Below, piece by piece: positions 43,901 to 48,672 of a stretch of DNA of 64,000 bases; within the stretch, counting starts at the first letter, position 1; each line of letters starts with the position of its first letter. The stretch is from the NCBI GenBank assembly GCA_943736015.1, contig OX031057.1, forward strand, positions 58,610,001-58,674,000, read 5' to 3'. The stretch is from Tridacna crocea (lineage: Eukaryota > Mollusca > Bivalvia > Cardiida > Cardiidae). The position numbers were made by a program, and so were the translations under genes. The notes under the pieces were generated by a model that saw only the letters and a program-made list of their open reading frames with translations, was not told the DNA's origin and ran no database searches.

Positions 43901-46010
43901 ACTAATCCGAAACGATACTTTTCGTTTTTATGCAATTTTCGTTTTTGCGCAAATGTACTGTAGCACAAAACCTAGTGTTATGGCAAAAGAGGATTTAATA
44001 CATCTCTGTGGTGCATGCATAAAACAAACAAGTCATCAAATACTAGTAATTATGGATCCATGAAAATCATTTCATCTAACCGAAGACTGAATGCTAAGAT
44101 AAAATAGCCCTTTGAAATGCAGGAAATTGACCAATAGCAAAAGATTTTGACTCAGATAAGTCTGTGCGGACTGCGCAAGCTGATCTGGCAGACACACTTT
44201 GCAGAAGAAATAAATCCCTTTTCCAAAGTGCAAGGTTTAAAAAGATACGGTGGTGGAAACATGAAAGTGGGGAACTTATACTTTTAAGGGTAGTCTCAGA
44301 TGCTTTAGGACAGTACAGAGTAAGTTCTGAAAGTCTGAGAACGTGAAAATGTGAAATCTGACCTTAGATCTCAACTACCGATATTTTTTACCTATTCAAC
44401 ATCGATCTAAGATCTGACTCGAGAAGAGAAAAACATATTCCTCTCTTAGTTGATGATTGTGTCAACAATCCTCATACGAAAGAGCAGCCAGTGGCTTAGA
44501 GTGGACTTATTGCGCTTAGTGCTCAGTCAAAGATCATGTTTAGGGTGCTTGAAGCTACGCTGCTCTCTGTGCAAGTCATTCCATTTCTTTTTTCAGATAG
44601 AAAAAAAATTTTTAAATCGAATGCGAAAACAAATTAATCAATCAATCTAAAAACTGAACCTCTATGAAAACATAGATAAATCTGACATTAAAACTTAAAT
44701 TGCTAAGGGCGACTCAATGGCCTTTTGCAGACACTGTAGATCAAAATCAGACTGCACAGAACGTGCATTCTGATCTTAGATCTACGCTGTCCGATATGGA
44801 GATCTTTTTCTCCAAAACAAAAATAAGTTTGAAATAATATTATTTGGTTCTAACTATCTGCTTAAAAGTTTCATTCAATTTATTCAGCAGGATATGAGTT
44901 GATGCTAAACAATCATTTTACATATGTGACCCGTAACGCAAAAAGGGACCTTCTGGAAACTGCGAAAAGTGTCAACTCTGGTCAGACTGCGCGAATTGCT
45001 CAGTCTGACCAGGGTTGACACTTTTCGCTTTTATGACATTTTCTGTATGAAAAGTGGTCATTGTACCTTGTTATACAATCATTTATTGAATTATCAACTT
45101 AAACTGATCTGCACCATCGTTGATTTGTTCTCATCAAATTGATTTACAGAATTCCTAGATGGTCCCTTTTTTGTGTGACACAGACAGAAACAACAATAAC
45201 GTTAGCACATTGGCTTACCTGAAAAAGTCGTCTTTACAGTACACATGGTCTCCTTTTGAAAAACATTTATCTGTTAACTGTGCATGACAGTCGGCACACT
45301 TTAGGCATCGCGAATGCCAGCACCTGTCCAAGACCTTGAGAATAAATCTGTCTAAAATTGGTTCCCCGCAACCAGCACATTTTGGAATTGCGGCTGAAAT
45401 GAGAGAAAAAAAAAAGAGAATTATATTAAATAAAATTAGATTCTTTTTTTTACTGTCTCTAACGACAAGGGAAACTTCTCTTGAGTAGTATGCCTTATGG
45501 GTGTTAAAAAACTAAACATTTCAGAGAAATCAGAAAAAAAAAGGATTTTCAGTTTCAGAGTTGTGTTTGGCCATTTTTTTTCTAAAACATGCTTTACAAT
45601 GTTTATCAATAAACTGGAAGGCACGTTTATTTCTCTCTGAGCTGAAACTATACGGACTGCGAAAGGAACCAAATTTGGCTTTTGGGGGGAAAAAGTGCAA
45701 CAATTTGTCGACACTATGATCTTTTATGTTCATATTTCCCTCCTAAGTGCCACATGTACTGAACGATAGCTCCTTCACTGCCAATGTCGCCTTGGCCATC
45801 TATTGCGGATGGTGTAGATCAAGATCAGACTGCACAAAACGTGCAGTCTGCTCGTGGATCTACAACTTCCGCTACCTGATACTAATCTTCGACAAAAATT
45901 GATTTCAAAGCAACGATAATATTCAATTAGACCTCTAGAGTTGTCGAATCCATTTATTTGGAAGCGACAGATTTAAAATACTTACAATTTGGACTCGCAT
46001 CTGAGTGCAT
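19563..46010 (-). CDS. Lhx3/4: LIM-homeodomain transcription factor, Lhx3/4 (lim3) class; six-exon spliced CDS
   Basis: Join of 45986-46010, 45219-45393, 27995-28197, 24696-24882, 22818-22957 and 19563-19915, read on the minus strand. Every junction has GT..AG and the phases agree, giving 1083 nt, 360 residues plus stop. Seen: LIM1 with zinc ligands C14, C17, H35, C38, C41, C44, C61, D64; LIM2 with C73, C76, H95, C98, C101, C104, C124, D127; homeodomain about 146-205 with Q195 (position 50), N196 (position 51) and [15 protein letters not shown]; then AGRQRW, the post-homeodomain motif typical of Lhx3/4; a Met/Pro/Gly-rich tail 245-360. Family knowledge: a nuclear DNA-binding factor that works with Ldb/NLI and Islet proteins in motor and interneuron and, in vertebrates, pituitary specification. 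Length is a little under vertebrate LHX3/LHX4. The class is near certain; Lhx3 versus Lhx4 is not meaningful, since invertebrates usually have one gene. Confidence 0.95.
20035..20300. mobile_element. G-family blocks in intron 5
   Basis: TATCACATAACCTCCCTTGT, ATTTTCTTATCTTATACACG and GTATGACGTCATTTTTGACG match the 3394-3520 block inverted. The palindromic TGACGTCA resembles a CRE. Confidence 0.55.
20372..20526 (-). mobile_element. PB-A' MITE without hairpin module
   Basis: Ends ATAAACCCTTTACCCCATAA and GAGTAAAGGGTTAA match PB-A' at 10879-11107 in reverse. Where that copy has the 75-bp hairpin, this reads straight from ATGATACCTTTTC to AAAGGCTCCTTC. Confidence 0.85.
20776..21004 (-). mobile_element. 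PB-A MITE, full length, variant hairpin
   Basis: TTAACCCTTTCCTAAACA to GTTTGGGAAAGGGTTAA. Hairpin 20831-20898 has three paired changes: ACACTG/CAGTGT, AAATTGC/GCAATTT and CTCG/CGAG. Confidence 0.93.
21470..21672 (-). mobile_element. PB-A MITE, ends degraded
   Basis: TTTACCCACTACCAGACTCT start; hairpin with one A missing on the left arm; GATGCTTACATTTTGGTCAG right part. Confidence 0.8.
21715..21830. repeat. C-family fragment, diverged
   Basis: ATGTAGATTAAGATGAGACT, then GTGTCTGATCTTATTGCTGC. Confidence 0.5.
22060..22640. mobile_element. G-family composite in intron 5
   Basis: GTGTGACGTCATTTTTGAGA, TTTTGCATATTCTGATCTAT and a decayed GAGCC hairpin at 22450-22490. TTATAAAATTCTATCTCAAA and TAATAAAATTTTATCTCAAA show a partial internal duplication. 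Confidence 0.55.
22818..22957 (-). CDS. Lhx3/4: Lhx3/4 exon 5: end of homeodomain and Lhx3/4-specific motif
   Basis: Acceptor cacccaacag precedes 22957; donor CACG/GTATGA follows 22818. Codes residues 198-243: [16 protein letters not shown] then [20 protein letters not shown]. The basic [10 protein letters not shown] stretch ends helix 3 and is a likely nuclear localisation signal; DAGRQRW is the conserved extension of Lhx3/4. An acidic Ser-rich segment follows. Exit phase 1 fits the last exon. Confidence 0.95.
23025..23100 (+). repeat. C-family fragment
   Basis: GCATAGATCAAGATCAGACT and GCGCAGAACGTGCATCCTG; right arm decayed. Sits about 70 bases upstream of Lhx3/4 exon 5, in intron 4. Confidence 0.6.
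23185..23375 (+). mobile_element. C-family element, full length (family description)
   Basis: 191 bp, TTAACCCTTAACTGACC to AGCAGGATAAGGGTTAA. Near one end is a hairpin GTAGATCAAGATCAGACTGC/complement around ACAAAACGTG. TTAA ends and CCCTTA-type termini again suggest a piggyBac-like MITE distinct from PB-A. Confidence 0.88.
23434..23966. mobile_element. H-family element, copy 1
   Basis: About 530 bp matching 29493-30003 in the same direction over AGCAGTTTCCCTTTCGG, AAATGGCGGCGTCG, AAGCTGCACGTTT and GTGACGTCAGTT. The end is a hairpin TTCACGGCTGTGGTGAATCA/complement separated by TCGCCTTTGGCTCGGG. Confidence 0.85.
24525..24630. mobile_element. E-family fragment
   Basis: TGATTCAGATCAGCCTGAAT, CGCGCAGGCTGAGCTGAGTC and GGATGCATTATGCC; only the hairpin and one end. 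In intron 4, about 60 bases from exon 4. Confidence 0.6.
24696..24882 (-). CDS. Lhx3/4: Lhx3/4 exon 4: linker and homeodomain helices 1 to 3
   Basis: Acceptor ctatttctag precedes 24882; donor ACAG/GTAAAC follows 24696. Codes residues 136-196: a short linker [10 protein letters not shown], then [20 protein letters not shown] and on to [16 protein letters not shown] and [14 protein letters not shown] are diagnostic of the Lhx3/4 homeodomain. The exon stops at the critical Asn51, so the homeobox is split within the Arg52 codon (AG|G). Confidence 0.97.
25113..25340 (+). mobile_element. PB-A MITE, full length
   Basis: TTAATCCTTTACCATAAA to GTGTGGTAAAGGTTTAA; hairpin with a few unpaired changes. 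Confidence 0.9.
25708..25936 (-). mobile_element. PB-A MITE, full length
   Basis: TTAACCCTTTCCCAAACA to GTTTGGGAAAGGGTTAA. Same subfamily as 20776 and 38774 (CCCTGGTTTTTACG block), with one unpaired AAATTGC/GCATTTT step. Confidence 0.93.
26091..26304. mobile_element. B-family MITE, shortened hairpins
   Basis: GGCCTGCAACACGCGAAAAG to TACATGTTGCAGGGATA. The first hairpin lost its tip (TCGGATCAGCTTAATCCGAG). Confidence 0.82.
26305..27755. other. intron 3 unique sequence
   Basis: No gene or repeat recognised. A C-rich patch GGAGACCCCCAGACCATCCC lies near 26776. Confidence 0.4.
27757..27961 (-). mobile_element. PB-A MITE, hairpin mostly lost
   Basis: AACAATTCCCTTTTTAACG start, AAATGCTTTCAAATTAGACA and GAGAGTTAA end. 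Between them AAAACATGCTGGGAAAAC is a remnant arm. Ends 34 bases from Lhx3/4 exon 3. Confidence 0.65.
27995..28197 (-). CDS. Lhx3/4: Lhx3/4 exon 3: LIM2 domain
   Basis: Acceptor ttttacag precedes 28197; donor AGAG/GTAATT follows 27995. Codes residues 68-134 from [20 protein letters not shown] to the end of [11 protein letters not shown]. Zinc ligands C73, C76, H95, C98, C101, C104, C124 and D127 are all visible. GIPPT, VVRRAQ and [10 protein letters not shown] match the second LIM domain of Lhx3/4 proteins, which binds the Ldb/NLI cofactor. Phase 1 exit continues into the homeobox exon. Confidence 0.96.
28279..28534. mobile_element. B-family MITE
   Basis: GTTTGCAACATGCGAAAAGG to GCGTGTTGCAAGCCATTA; second hairpin shortened (GCGCGGACTACGATCCGAG). 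Confidence 0.85.
28545..28801. mobile_element. E-family element, diverged
   Basis: CACGCTCTGGTAAAAGTGGC, GATCCATAAAATCCACTTTG, ACTCAGATCAGACTGCG and TTTAAGCCCCCCCCCC. Confidence 0.6.
28802..29490. other. intron 2, no feature seen
   Basis: AT-rich sequence without recognised repeats or coding signal. Confidence 0.4.
29493..30003. mobile_element. H-family element, copy 2
   Basis: Same order as 23434-23966, including CCCGAACATATATAT, AAATGGCGGCGTCG, GTGACGTCAG and the terminal hairpin TTCACGGCTGTGGTGAATTA. A 136-codon minus ORF here is partly shared with copy 1. Confidence 0.85.
30380..30515 (+). mobile_element. C-family element cut by a SINE
   Basis: TCGATCAAGAGCAGACTGCA and GTACAGTCTGATCTTGGATC hairpin; the tail ends where a SINE begins at 30519. 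Confidence 0.75.
30519..30703 (+). mobile_element. tRNA-derived SINE, type S
   Basis: GGTTAGAACGTCGGCCTCTT then GAGTTCGATACCC, a fair B box, then TTTTTCATTGGCCCA and tail AATAAATGTTTA. A PB-A MITE begins at its last bases. Confidence 0.8.
30701..30929 (-). mobile_element. PB-A MITE, full length
   Basis: TTAACCCTTTACCACATA to GTTTGGTAGAGAGTTTAA, inserted at the SINE tail. Confidence 0.9.
31045..31242. mobile_element. D-family foldback, copy 1 of tandem pair (family description)
   Basis: About 198 bp, inverted along its whole length: ACCGGTATTCACCAACCAGT to TGGTTGGTGAATACCGGT. The central CTTCTGATTGGCTAAACC folds on its complement with almost no loop; outer arms contain TTCTTTGTCTTATTCTCCAG. 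No TTAA ends. Confidence 0.92.
31247..31442. mobile_element. D-family foldback, copy 2 of tandem pair
   Basis: Begins four bases after copy 1. GCTGTATTCACCAACC to GGTTGGTGAATACGGGC; central stem perfect except one base. Confidence 0.92.
31495..31740. mobile_element. E-family element, diverged
   Basis: GAGCCATGTTCTGGGAATGC to CATTAAGCCCCATTC and AACATGGCTAA; CGACCAAGGTCAGCCCGCGT hairpin remnant. Confidence 0.7.
32149..32377 (+). mobile_element. PB-A MITE, full length
   Basis: TTAACTCTTCCGATTAAT to TAAAGCAAAGGGTTAA; core GCTGGCTACCAGC. Confidence 0.88.
32376..32445. repeat. C-family remnant
   Basis: AAGATCAGACCAGACTATTT and TAGTCAGATCTTCATCGATT; diverged. Confidence 0.4.
32480..32800. promoter_or_regulatory. 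unique GC-richer intronic block, possible enhancer
   Basis: Repeat-free block in intron 2 with GACCTGTCATAT and GTGATTGACAC, close to PBX/MEIS-type sites (TGATTGACAG). Inferred from motif content only. Confidence 0.22.
33231..33455 (+). mobile_element. PB-A MITE
   Basis: TTAACCCTTAACCAGACGAC start; core GCTGGGAACCAGC; right end GCGTAATAAAAGG has lost TTAA. Confidence 0.88.
33456..33816. other. unique intronic block
   Basis: Repeat-free, CpG-containing sequence with GCTATGACGTCATCG (CRE-like), TTTGACAGGAACTGACA and CCGATCGATGACGGACAACG. Possibly regulatory. Confidence 0.22.
33817..34021 (+). mobile_element. PB-A MITE, short right side
   Basis: TTAACTCTTTACCACACGAG start; ends CTCAGGGTAAAGAGTTAA, with the usual GTCAAAAGTAGGG block deleted. 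Confidence 0.9.
34072..34294 (-). mobile_element. PB-A MITE
   Basis: AACTCCTTTCCCAAACAATC start; GGTAAAGAGTTTA end; hairpin slightly decayed. Confidence 0.88.
34330..34530 (+). mobile_element. probable LINE 3' tail with (GTAT)n
   Basis: AT-rich 3' UTR-like sequence ending AGTAATAAAGTATGTATG, then tetranucleotide repeats to 34525, as in non-LTR elements with microsatellite tails. Confidence 0.4.
35015..35189 (-). mobile_element. C-family element
   Basis: GTGTAGATCCAAGATCAGAC hairpin around ACGCTCTGTGCA, then CTTAGCAGCCTAAGAATTAA at the TTAA end. Confidence 0.8.
35480..35605. mobile_element. PB-A remnant
   Basis: AAAGACATTATGGAGAAAAA and TTCTTTTGCCACAGTGTTTT resemble hairpin arms; rest not alignable. 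Confidence 0.4.
35807..35892. mobile_element. B-family fragment (one end)
   Basis: TGCAGGCTGATCCGAGACGA to GCGTGTTGCAAGCCATA. Confidence 0.8.
35960..36483 (+). repeat. degenerate tandem array, about 27-bp unit, about 19 copies
   Basis: Unit close to TTTGCATTTCATGTTTAGTA then ACTCT, with frequent one- to three-base changes in length and sequence. Spans over 500 bp of intron 2. TTTGCAT is an octamer-like motif (ATGCAAAT-related). Confidence 0.9.
36505..36790 (-). mobile_element. PB-A MITE, diverged, with 44-bp tandem duplication
   Basis: GCTTTTTCTCCTTTTTCC arm, then two direct copies (36671-36714, 36715-36758) of CCTCGTTAAAC..TAAAATCTGGAAAATGC, and GATCTGCTCTAAAATTTTGC end. Confidence 0.65.
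36865..37039 (-). mobile_element. C-family element
   Basis: GGACAGTGTAGATCCAAGAT and ATCCTGATCTACACTGTCCG hairpin, end CTTAGCAGCAGAAGGGTT. Confidence 0.82.
37317..37540 (-). mobile_element. PB-A MITE
   Basis: CATTTACCAAATAATCCAG start; hairpin with AATATTGTGGGAAAATGAG arm; ends decayed. Confidence 0.82.
37550..37635. repeat. C-family fragment
   Basis: GGTGTAGATAAAGATCAGAC and GGTCTGATCTCTGATCTAAG. Confidence 0.55.
37810..37980 (+). mobile_element. I-family dispersed repeat
   Basis: CCCTCAGAATAAACATGGCT, TTTATTCATTTGTTACTAG and CAGCTACGCCGAAAAAGC; third copy of the family. Confidence 0.72.
37981..38106 (+). mobile_element. PB-A right half
   Basis: Starts within the hairpin; ends TTTGGTAAAGGCTTTAA. 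Its TTAA is also the first four bases of the next C element. Confidence 0.7.
38103..38310 (+). mobile_element. C-family element, full length
   Basis: TTAACCCTTGTGTTGC to GCATGAAAAGGTTTAA, hairpin GTAGATCAAGATCAGACTGC. Shares a TTAA with PB-A on both sides. Confidence 0.85.
38307..38473 (+). mobile_element. PB-A MITE, internal deletion
   Basis: TTAACTCTTTACGACAAAAT to AACAAAGGGTTAA, 167 bp; about 45 bases of the left arm flank are missing; hairpin intact. Confidence 0.88.
38774..39002 (-). mobile_element. PB-A MITE, full length
   Basis: TTAACCCTTTCCCAAACA to GTGTGGTAAAGAGTTAA; core GCTGGTGACCAGC. Confidence 0.93.
39003..39212 (+). mobile_element. tRNA-derived SINE, type S (best copy)
   Basis: About 210 bp. 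tRNA-like head GTGGTTGTGAGGTAAAGCGT, CGGCCTCGTAACC as anticodon arm, B box GAATTCGATACC; body TTCATTGGCCCACACACTC and GTAGTTCCCAGGAAGCAG; tail AATGAATGTTTAAA. Begins directly after a PB-A TTAA. Confidence 0.85.
39350..39432. mobile_element. PB-A fragment
   Basis: GGAAAATGGTCGACGCCAGC and TTTTCTTTCTTTCTTACAAT; hairpin remnant. Confidence 0.5.
39432..39632. mobile_element. D-family foldback
   Basis: GTATTCACCAACCATTCTTA to TGTTGGTGAATACAGGCC; central stem has three unpaired changes. Confidence 0.9.
39980..40480. other. intron 2, no feature seen
   Basis: AT-rich, no recognised repeat. Confidence 0.4.
40488..40740 (-). mobile_element. PB-A MITE with end duplication
   Basis: TTAACCCTGTACCAACCA to TTTGATAAAGAATTAA. 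The block GTCGTTTGGTAAA/GTCGTTTGATAAA is duplicated and an A-run inserted, giving 253 bp. Confidence 0.88.
41295..41510 (+). mobile_element. PB-A MITE, right end lost
   Basis: TTAACCCTTTACCGAATGAC start, near-perfect hairpin; breaks after CTCAGGGTCGTAAAAACC. Confidence 0.9.
41575..41665 (-). mobile_element. probable LINE 3' tail
   Basis: On the minus strand GGCCAAAGGCAACTAGC is followed by CAATAAATATTTGAACTG and a short repeat TTGAACTGA, typical of non-LTR element ends. How far it extends to higher coordinates is unclear. Confidence 0.4.
42005..42060. repeat. PB-A-like hairpin remnant
   Basis: GGAGAAACCATGCG and AATTTCTCCTTTCCCCACGA; not a full element. Confidence 0.4.
42075..42230 (+). mobile_element. 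PB-A left half, diverged
   Basis: CTAACCATTTACCAGACCAA, CATTTCGAAAGTATTTACAG and AGAGTAGAAAACATT; ends within the hairpin. Confidence 0.6.
42334..42560 (+). mobile_element. PB-A MITE
   Basis: TTAACTAACTACCAAATGAC to GTGTGGCAAAGAGTTGAA; core GCTGGAAACCAGC. Confidence 0.9.
42561..43415. other. intron 2, A/T and C runs, no gene
   Basis: Homopolymer-rich, with C10 at 42951 and a (TTA)n stretch near 43330. No recognised element. Confidence 0.4.
43418..43600 (-). mobile_element. PB-A MITE, strongly diverged
   Basis: ATATGCTGGTCAACTGCATT core and TTTGTCGTTTGCATATGCTT flank. Confidence 0.6.
43822..43984. mobile_element. B-family MITE, first half, fused to E
   Basis: ATGGCGTGCAACACGCAAAA, hairpin with GCCTGCGCACTTCACGCAG tip, breaks at AAACCTAGTGTTATGGC where E sequence starts. 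Confidence 0.82.
43985..44230. mobile_element. E-family element
   Basis: TTTAATACATCTCTGTGGTG, ATGGATCCATGAAAATC and hairpin AGTCTGTGCGGACTGCGCAA; AATCCCTTTTCCAAAGTGC end. Confidence 0.72.
44695..44903 (+). mobile_element. C-family element
   Basis: TTAAATTGCTAAGGGCGACT, hairpin GTAGATCAAAATCAGACTGC, end AGCAGGATATGAGTTGA. Confidence 0.82.
44935..45182. mobile_element. T-family MITE next to an Lhx3/4 splice donor
   Basis: TGTGACCCGTAACGCAAAAA and complement near 45182; hairpin TCTGGTCAGACTGCGCG. Reverse order relative to 14929-15189. The outer end is 36 bp from the last base of Lhx3/4 exon 2. Confidence 0.86.
45219..45393 (-). CDS. Lhx3/4: Lhx3/4 exon 2: LIM1 domain
   Basis: Acceptor tctctcatttcag precedes 45393; donor AG/GTAAGC follows 45219. 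Codes residues 10-66, from AIPKCAGC to CKDDFF. All eight zinc ligands of the first LIM domain are present with spacing C-x2-C-x17-H-x2-C-x2-C-x2-C-x16-C-x2-[13 protein letters not shown] and KCLKCADC are close to the Lhx3/4 pattern. The last codon is split AG|G. The exon is unbroken and far more conserved-looking than its AT-rich surroundings. Confidence 0.96.
45780..45895 (+). repeat. C-family fragment in intron 1
   Basis: GGTGTAGATCAAGATCAGAC and GTGCAGTCTGCTCGTGGATC around AAAACGTG. Confidence 0.7.
45986..46010 (-). CDS. Lhx3/4: Lhx3/4 candidate first coding exon (25 nt)
   Basis: ATG at 46010-46008 gives MHSDASPN plus one base, followed by GTAAGTAT, a strong 5' splice site apart from T at -1. 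The leftover base joins CC of the next exon as a Ser codon, so the N terminus reads [17 protein letters not shown]. An in-frame stop lies about 45 bases upstream and no other in-frame ATG intervenes. Vertebrate LHX3 uses alternative short first exons spliced to the same place, so another first exon may exist in or beyond this window. Chosen on phase and splice signal only, without homology. Confidence 0.5.
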
Positions 46011-46460
46011 AGGCCAACTTGTCTCTACTTTTATATCATTATATAATCATATCAAAGCGATCGAAACTTTTTTTATGGGAACGTTTTAGTTTTTAAAATA
46101 AGTTGTGACACCTTTTTTAGATACCTTTCGAACACTCTCGTATACGATTCCGTGGAACCGGTACAAATCTTGGCAACTCGATTTAGGCCTGTTTATTTTT
46201 GTTTTGTAATTCAAATTCACTAAGCATTTATAGTAACTGTCAGTCTCAAGGGTAACAACCTACGTCACAGGAAGTGATATCGGACCTGCCCATTTTCGTA
46301 ACTTATGTCCGCCATATTGAAAAGTAAGTGCGATATGAAGATAGAATGAGGCTAGCTTGGGTGGATACAAACGGACTAAAAAGAATCTCATGTATTTATC
46401 AAAGACATTAGATGAATACATTTAATATTCTGATGTTTTAGACAGAAGGCAGATGTCTAT
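46011..46460 (-). promoter_or_regulatory. region upstream of Lhx3/4 candidate first exon
   Basis: About 450 bases with no recognised repeat. It contains CAGGAAGTG near 46268 (Ets-like) and GCCATATTG near 46312 (CCATATT, YY1-like). Promoter function is inferred from position only. Confidence 0.25.
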
Positions 46461-46745
46461 ATGCACAAACACTTTGACCAAATATCAAAAAGTGATTGGG
46501 TTTTAATAGTTGGTCGAAGTCTATTCCATCACTATAAGTACTTACCAAAAGCTTTGACAAAAAACAAAGTCCCTATGTATTGTACGCTTTGGAGGTCTAA
46601 AGACTTTTTCAGGTCATTTAAAGGAACGATTTTCAGACAATACCAGTACTATATATGGTCTGTTTTTCGTAATCTCAAAATCTATCGAATGTTTTGTACC
46701 GCCACAAAATTTATCTTACATCAACTTTTTCCCATCATTGAATAA

Positions 46746-47149
46746 TTTACACCTGGTAATTCAAAAATCGCTCCCCGATATTTCAACCGCTATGTCGAAA
46801 ATTCAGCCATAACGATCGAGTTCATGTCCCGTAAATCTTCCTACAGTTCGGTTACCGACTCTTCCGCACGCGACTCGACCTCGACTGAGAGAGGCATCGA
46901 AAGATTTATGTCAAAATTAATTTAACTAAAGTTTCTTAATTTGGGGAATAACTGAATTATTCGAGCCAGACGGTTTGCGGTGGATGGAAGTCGGCTATAT
47001 TGTCGTAATTAGGTTATACAACGCTGACTTCACACATAACCGAACAACCGCCGGAAACACCACGGGACAGGAATTTTTACAAGAGTCAGGATAAGTTCTC
47101 GGGGATATATTTACCAAACATTCAAAATTGCACTTTTAGCCGAATCCTT
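46746..47149. other. unique, CpG-containing upstream block
   Basis: GCTCCCCGATATTTCAACCG to GCACGCGACTCGACCTCGAC; repeat-free and GC-richer. Could be a promoter or exon of unknown nature; no ORF recognised. Confidence 0.25.
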
Positions 47150-47700
47150 GGCCCGTATTCACCAACAATTCTGAAAAACATTCTCAAGATTTTCCAAATT
47201 TGACAGTAACACAGCTTCTGATTGGCTAAACTATTTGGTTTAGCCAATCAGAAGCTGTATTAATGTCAAATAGCGAAGTCAGTAGCGTATATGACCTGAT
47301 AACAAAGGGTTCGCTAGTTCGATTCCCGGCTGGGCCAATTTCTTTACAAAGATTGATAATACTCATTGCGATAGGGTTCCTTTCTTTGTCATTAATAGCC
47401 ATTGTTTTGGCGATGGTGACGTGGGAAAGCAGCCAGTGGCTTGGAAAGAATGGCGTGCGGAGCACTGGAAAAAAAGGGAATTCCAGGAAAAGCATGTATA
47501 GGTACTTTGTCCACCACGGTCTAACTGAAATAATGCTGAAAACGGCTTTAAACACCTTTCGGTCAATCAATTCAACCTTAGAAACTGAAATTTAGAAATG
47601 CATGCACTTTAAAACTTAAAATTGCGTACTTTCAAACAAAGAACATTCTTGGGATTTCTACGAAGAATTTTATCAAGAATGGTTGGTTAATACAGGTCCC
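47150..47700. mobile_element. D-family foldback split by a SINE
   Basis: CCCGTATTCACCAACAATTC to 47271, and AGAACATTCTTGGGATTTC to GGTTGGTTAATACAGGTCC. Central stem CAGCTTCTGATTGGC is a paired variant of CAACTTCTGATTGGC. Confidence 0.85.
47272..47638 (+). mobile_element. second SINE type inside the D element
   Basis: CTAGTTCGATTCCCGGCTGG is a good tRNA B box; then GACGTGGGAAAGCAGCCAGT, GGAATTCCAGGAAAAGCATG and ATGCTGAAAACGGCTTTAAA. TCAAA flanks both sides as a possible target duplication. A 110-codon ORF over it is incidental. Confidence 0.72.
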
Positions 47701-47810
47701 AAATTAATCACATTATATAGATATTCATATTTTCTTCCCTCGAGCCAATGTATAATAGGTACCCATTAGAAATGAGTTGTACTGTCCTACTTTCAAGCCT
47801 TACCGGCCCG

Positions 47811-48007
47811 TTTTCACTAACTAATTCTTAAGGGAAGGTTCTTTGTCTTATTCCCCAGAAATTTTCTATATTTAAAAGTTATGCAATTTCTGATTGGCTA
47901 AATCAAATGGTTTAACCAATCAGAAGTTGCGTTACTTTTAAACCTTAAATATCTTGAAGAATAAGACGAAGAATATTCTCAAGAATGGTTGGTGAATAAG
48001 GACCCGG
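47811..48007. mobile_element. D-family foldback
   Basis: CCCGTTTTCACTAACTAATT to TGGTTGGTGAATAAGGACCC; about 110 bases after the previous D copy. Confidence 0.9.
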
Positions 48008-48574
48008 GTTGCAGATGGAACTATCACAAGGGATATGATAGGGGGTTATCCGTATATGGGTGAATTTGGATGTTTTGCCGAGTCGATTTGCTTTTCGTAT
48101 AGTGTCTCTTGGTGAATACTTAAAAGATATACAAGCCCTGAAACAGTTCAGGTGGATGAAAGAGATTCCGGGTTTGAATTCTGTGATAAGCTGGGTCATC
48201 CATTAAAACTTCATGTACACGTACCTCCAGTCTGGAGCGAGTACTGGTTAGCTTTCTAAAAACCAATCAAAGGAAAGATTCAATCTTTGTTGTGAACAAA
48301 TTTCATCGCAATAGAGGGAAACGTTTACTAAGTGAATCAATTAGGTAACCTTTAGTGACCAGTCAAATGAGACATTAAGTGAAATTTGGCCCCAGGTATA
48401 GTACTGTCGTGTCTATTCATTAGGCTGCCATTATACTCAGTATAGATGAAAGTTAATGATACAATACTAGATCAACTCTCCTCTCATTTACGCCTCACTA
48501 CTATAAACTCTCAGAATTAAAATCAGTCAGATGAAATATTTCCCTCTATTTTTTTTTTCATGTAAAGGCTGATT

Positions 48575-48660
48575 AAACAAGCGGACGGTATGGATCTAAG
48601 ATCAGACAGCACACCTTCTGTGTAGTCTGGTCTTGATCTATGTCGTCCGAAAAAGCTCAT
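48575..48660 (-). repeat. C-family fragment
   Basis: GTATGGATCTAAGATCAGAC and GTCTGGTCTTGATCTATGTC. Confidence 0.65.
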
Positions 48661-48672
48661 GTTTTCTCATAT

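Noticed and set aside
44438-44660. Second-type SINE copy (AGCAGCCAGTGGCTTAGAGT)
   Set aside because: Only about 20 bases resemble the SINE at 47272; too little to call.
46027-46036. TATAAAAG on the minus strand just upstream of the Lhx3/4 ATG
   Set aside because: Only about 18 bases before the ATG, so a start site 25-30 bases downstream would fall at or after the ATG.
46461-46745. 94-codon plus-strand ORF upstream of Lhx3/4
   Set aside because: Composition follows the AT-rich background (Lys, Phe, Tyr, Ile) and I recognise no family; chance cannot be excluded.
47263-47595. 110-codon ORF
   Set aside because: Lies wholly in a tRNA-derived SINE.
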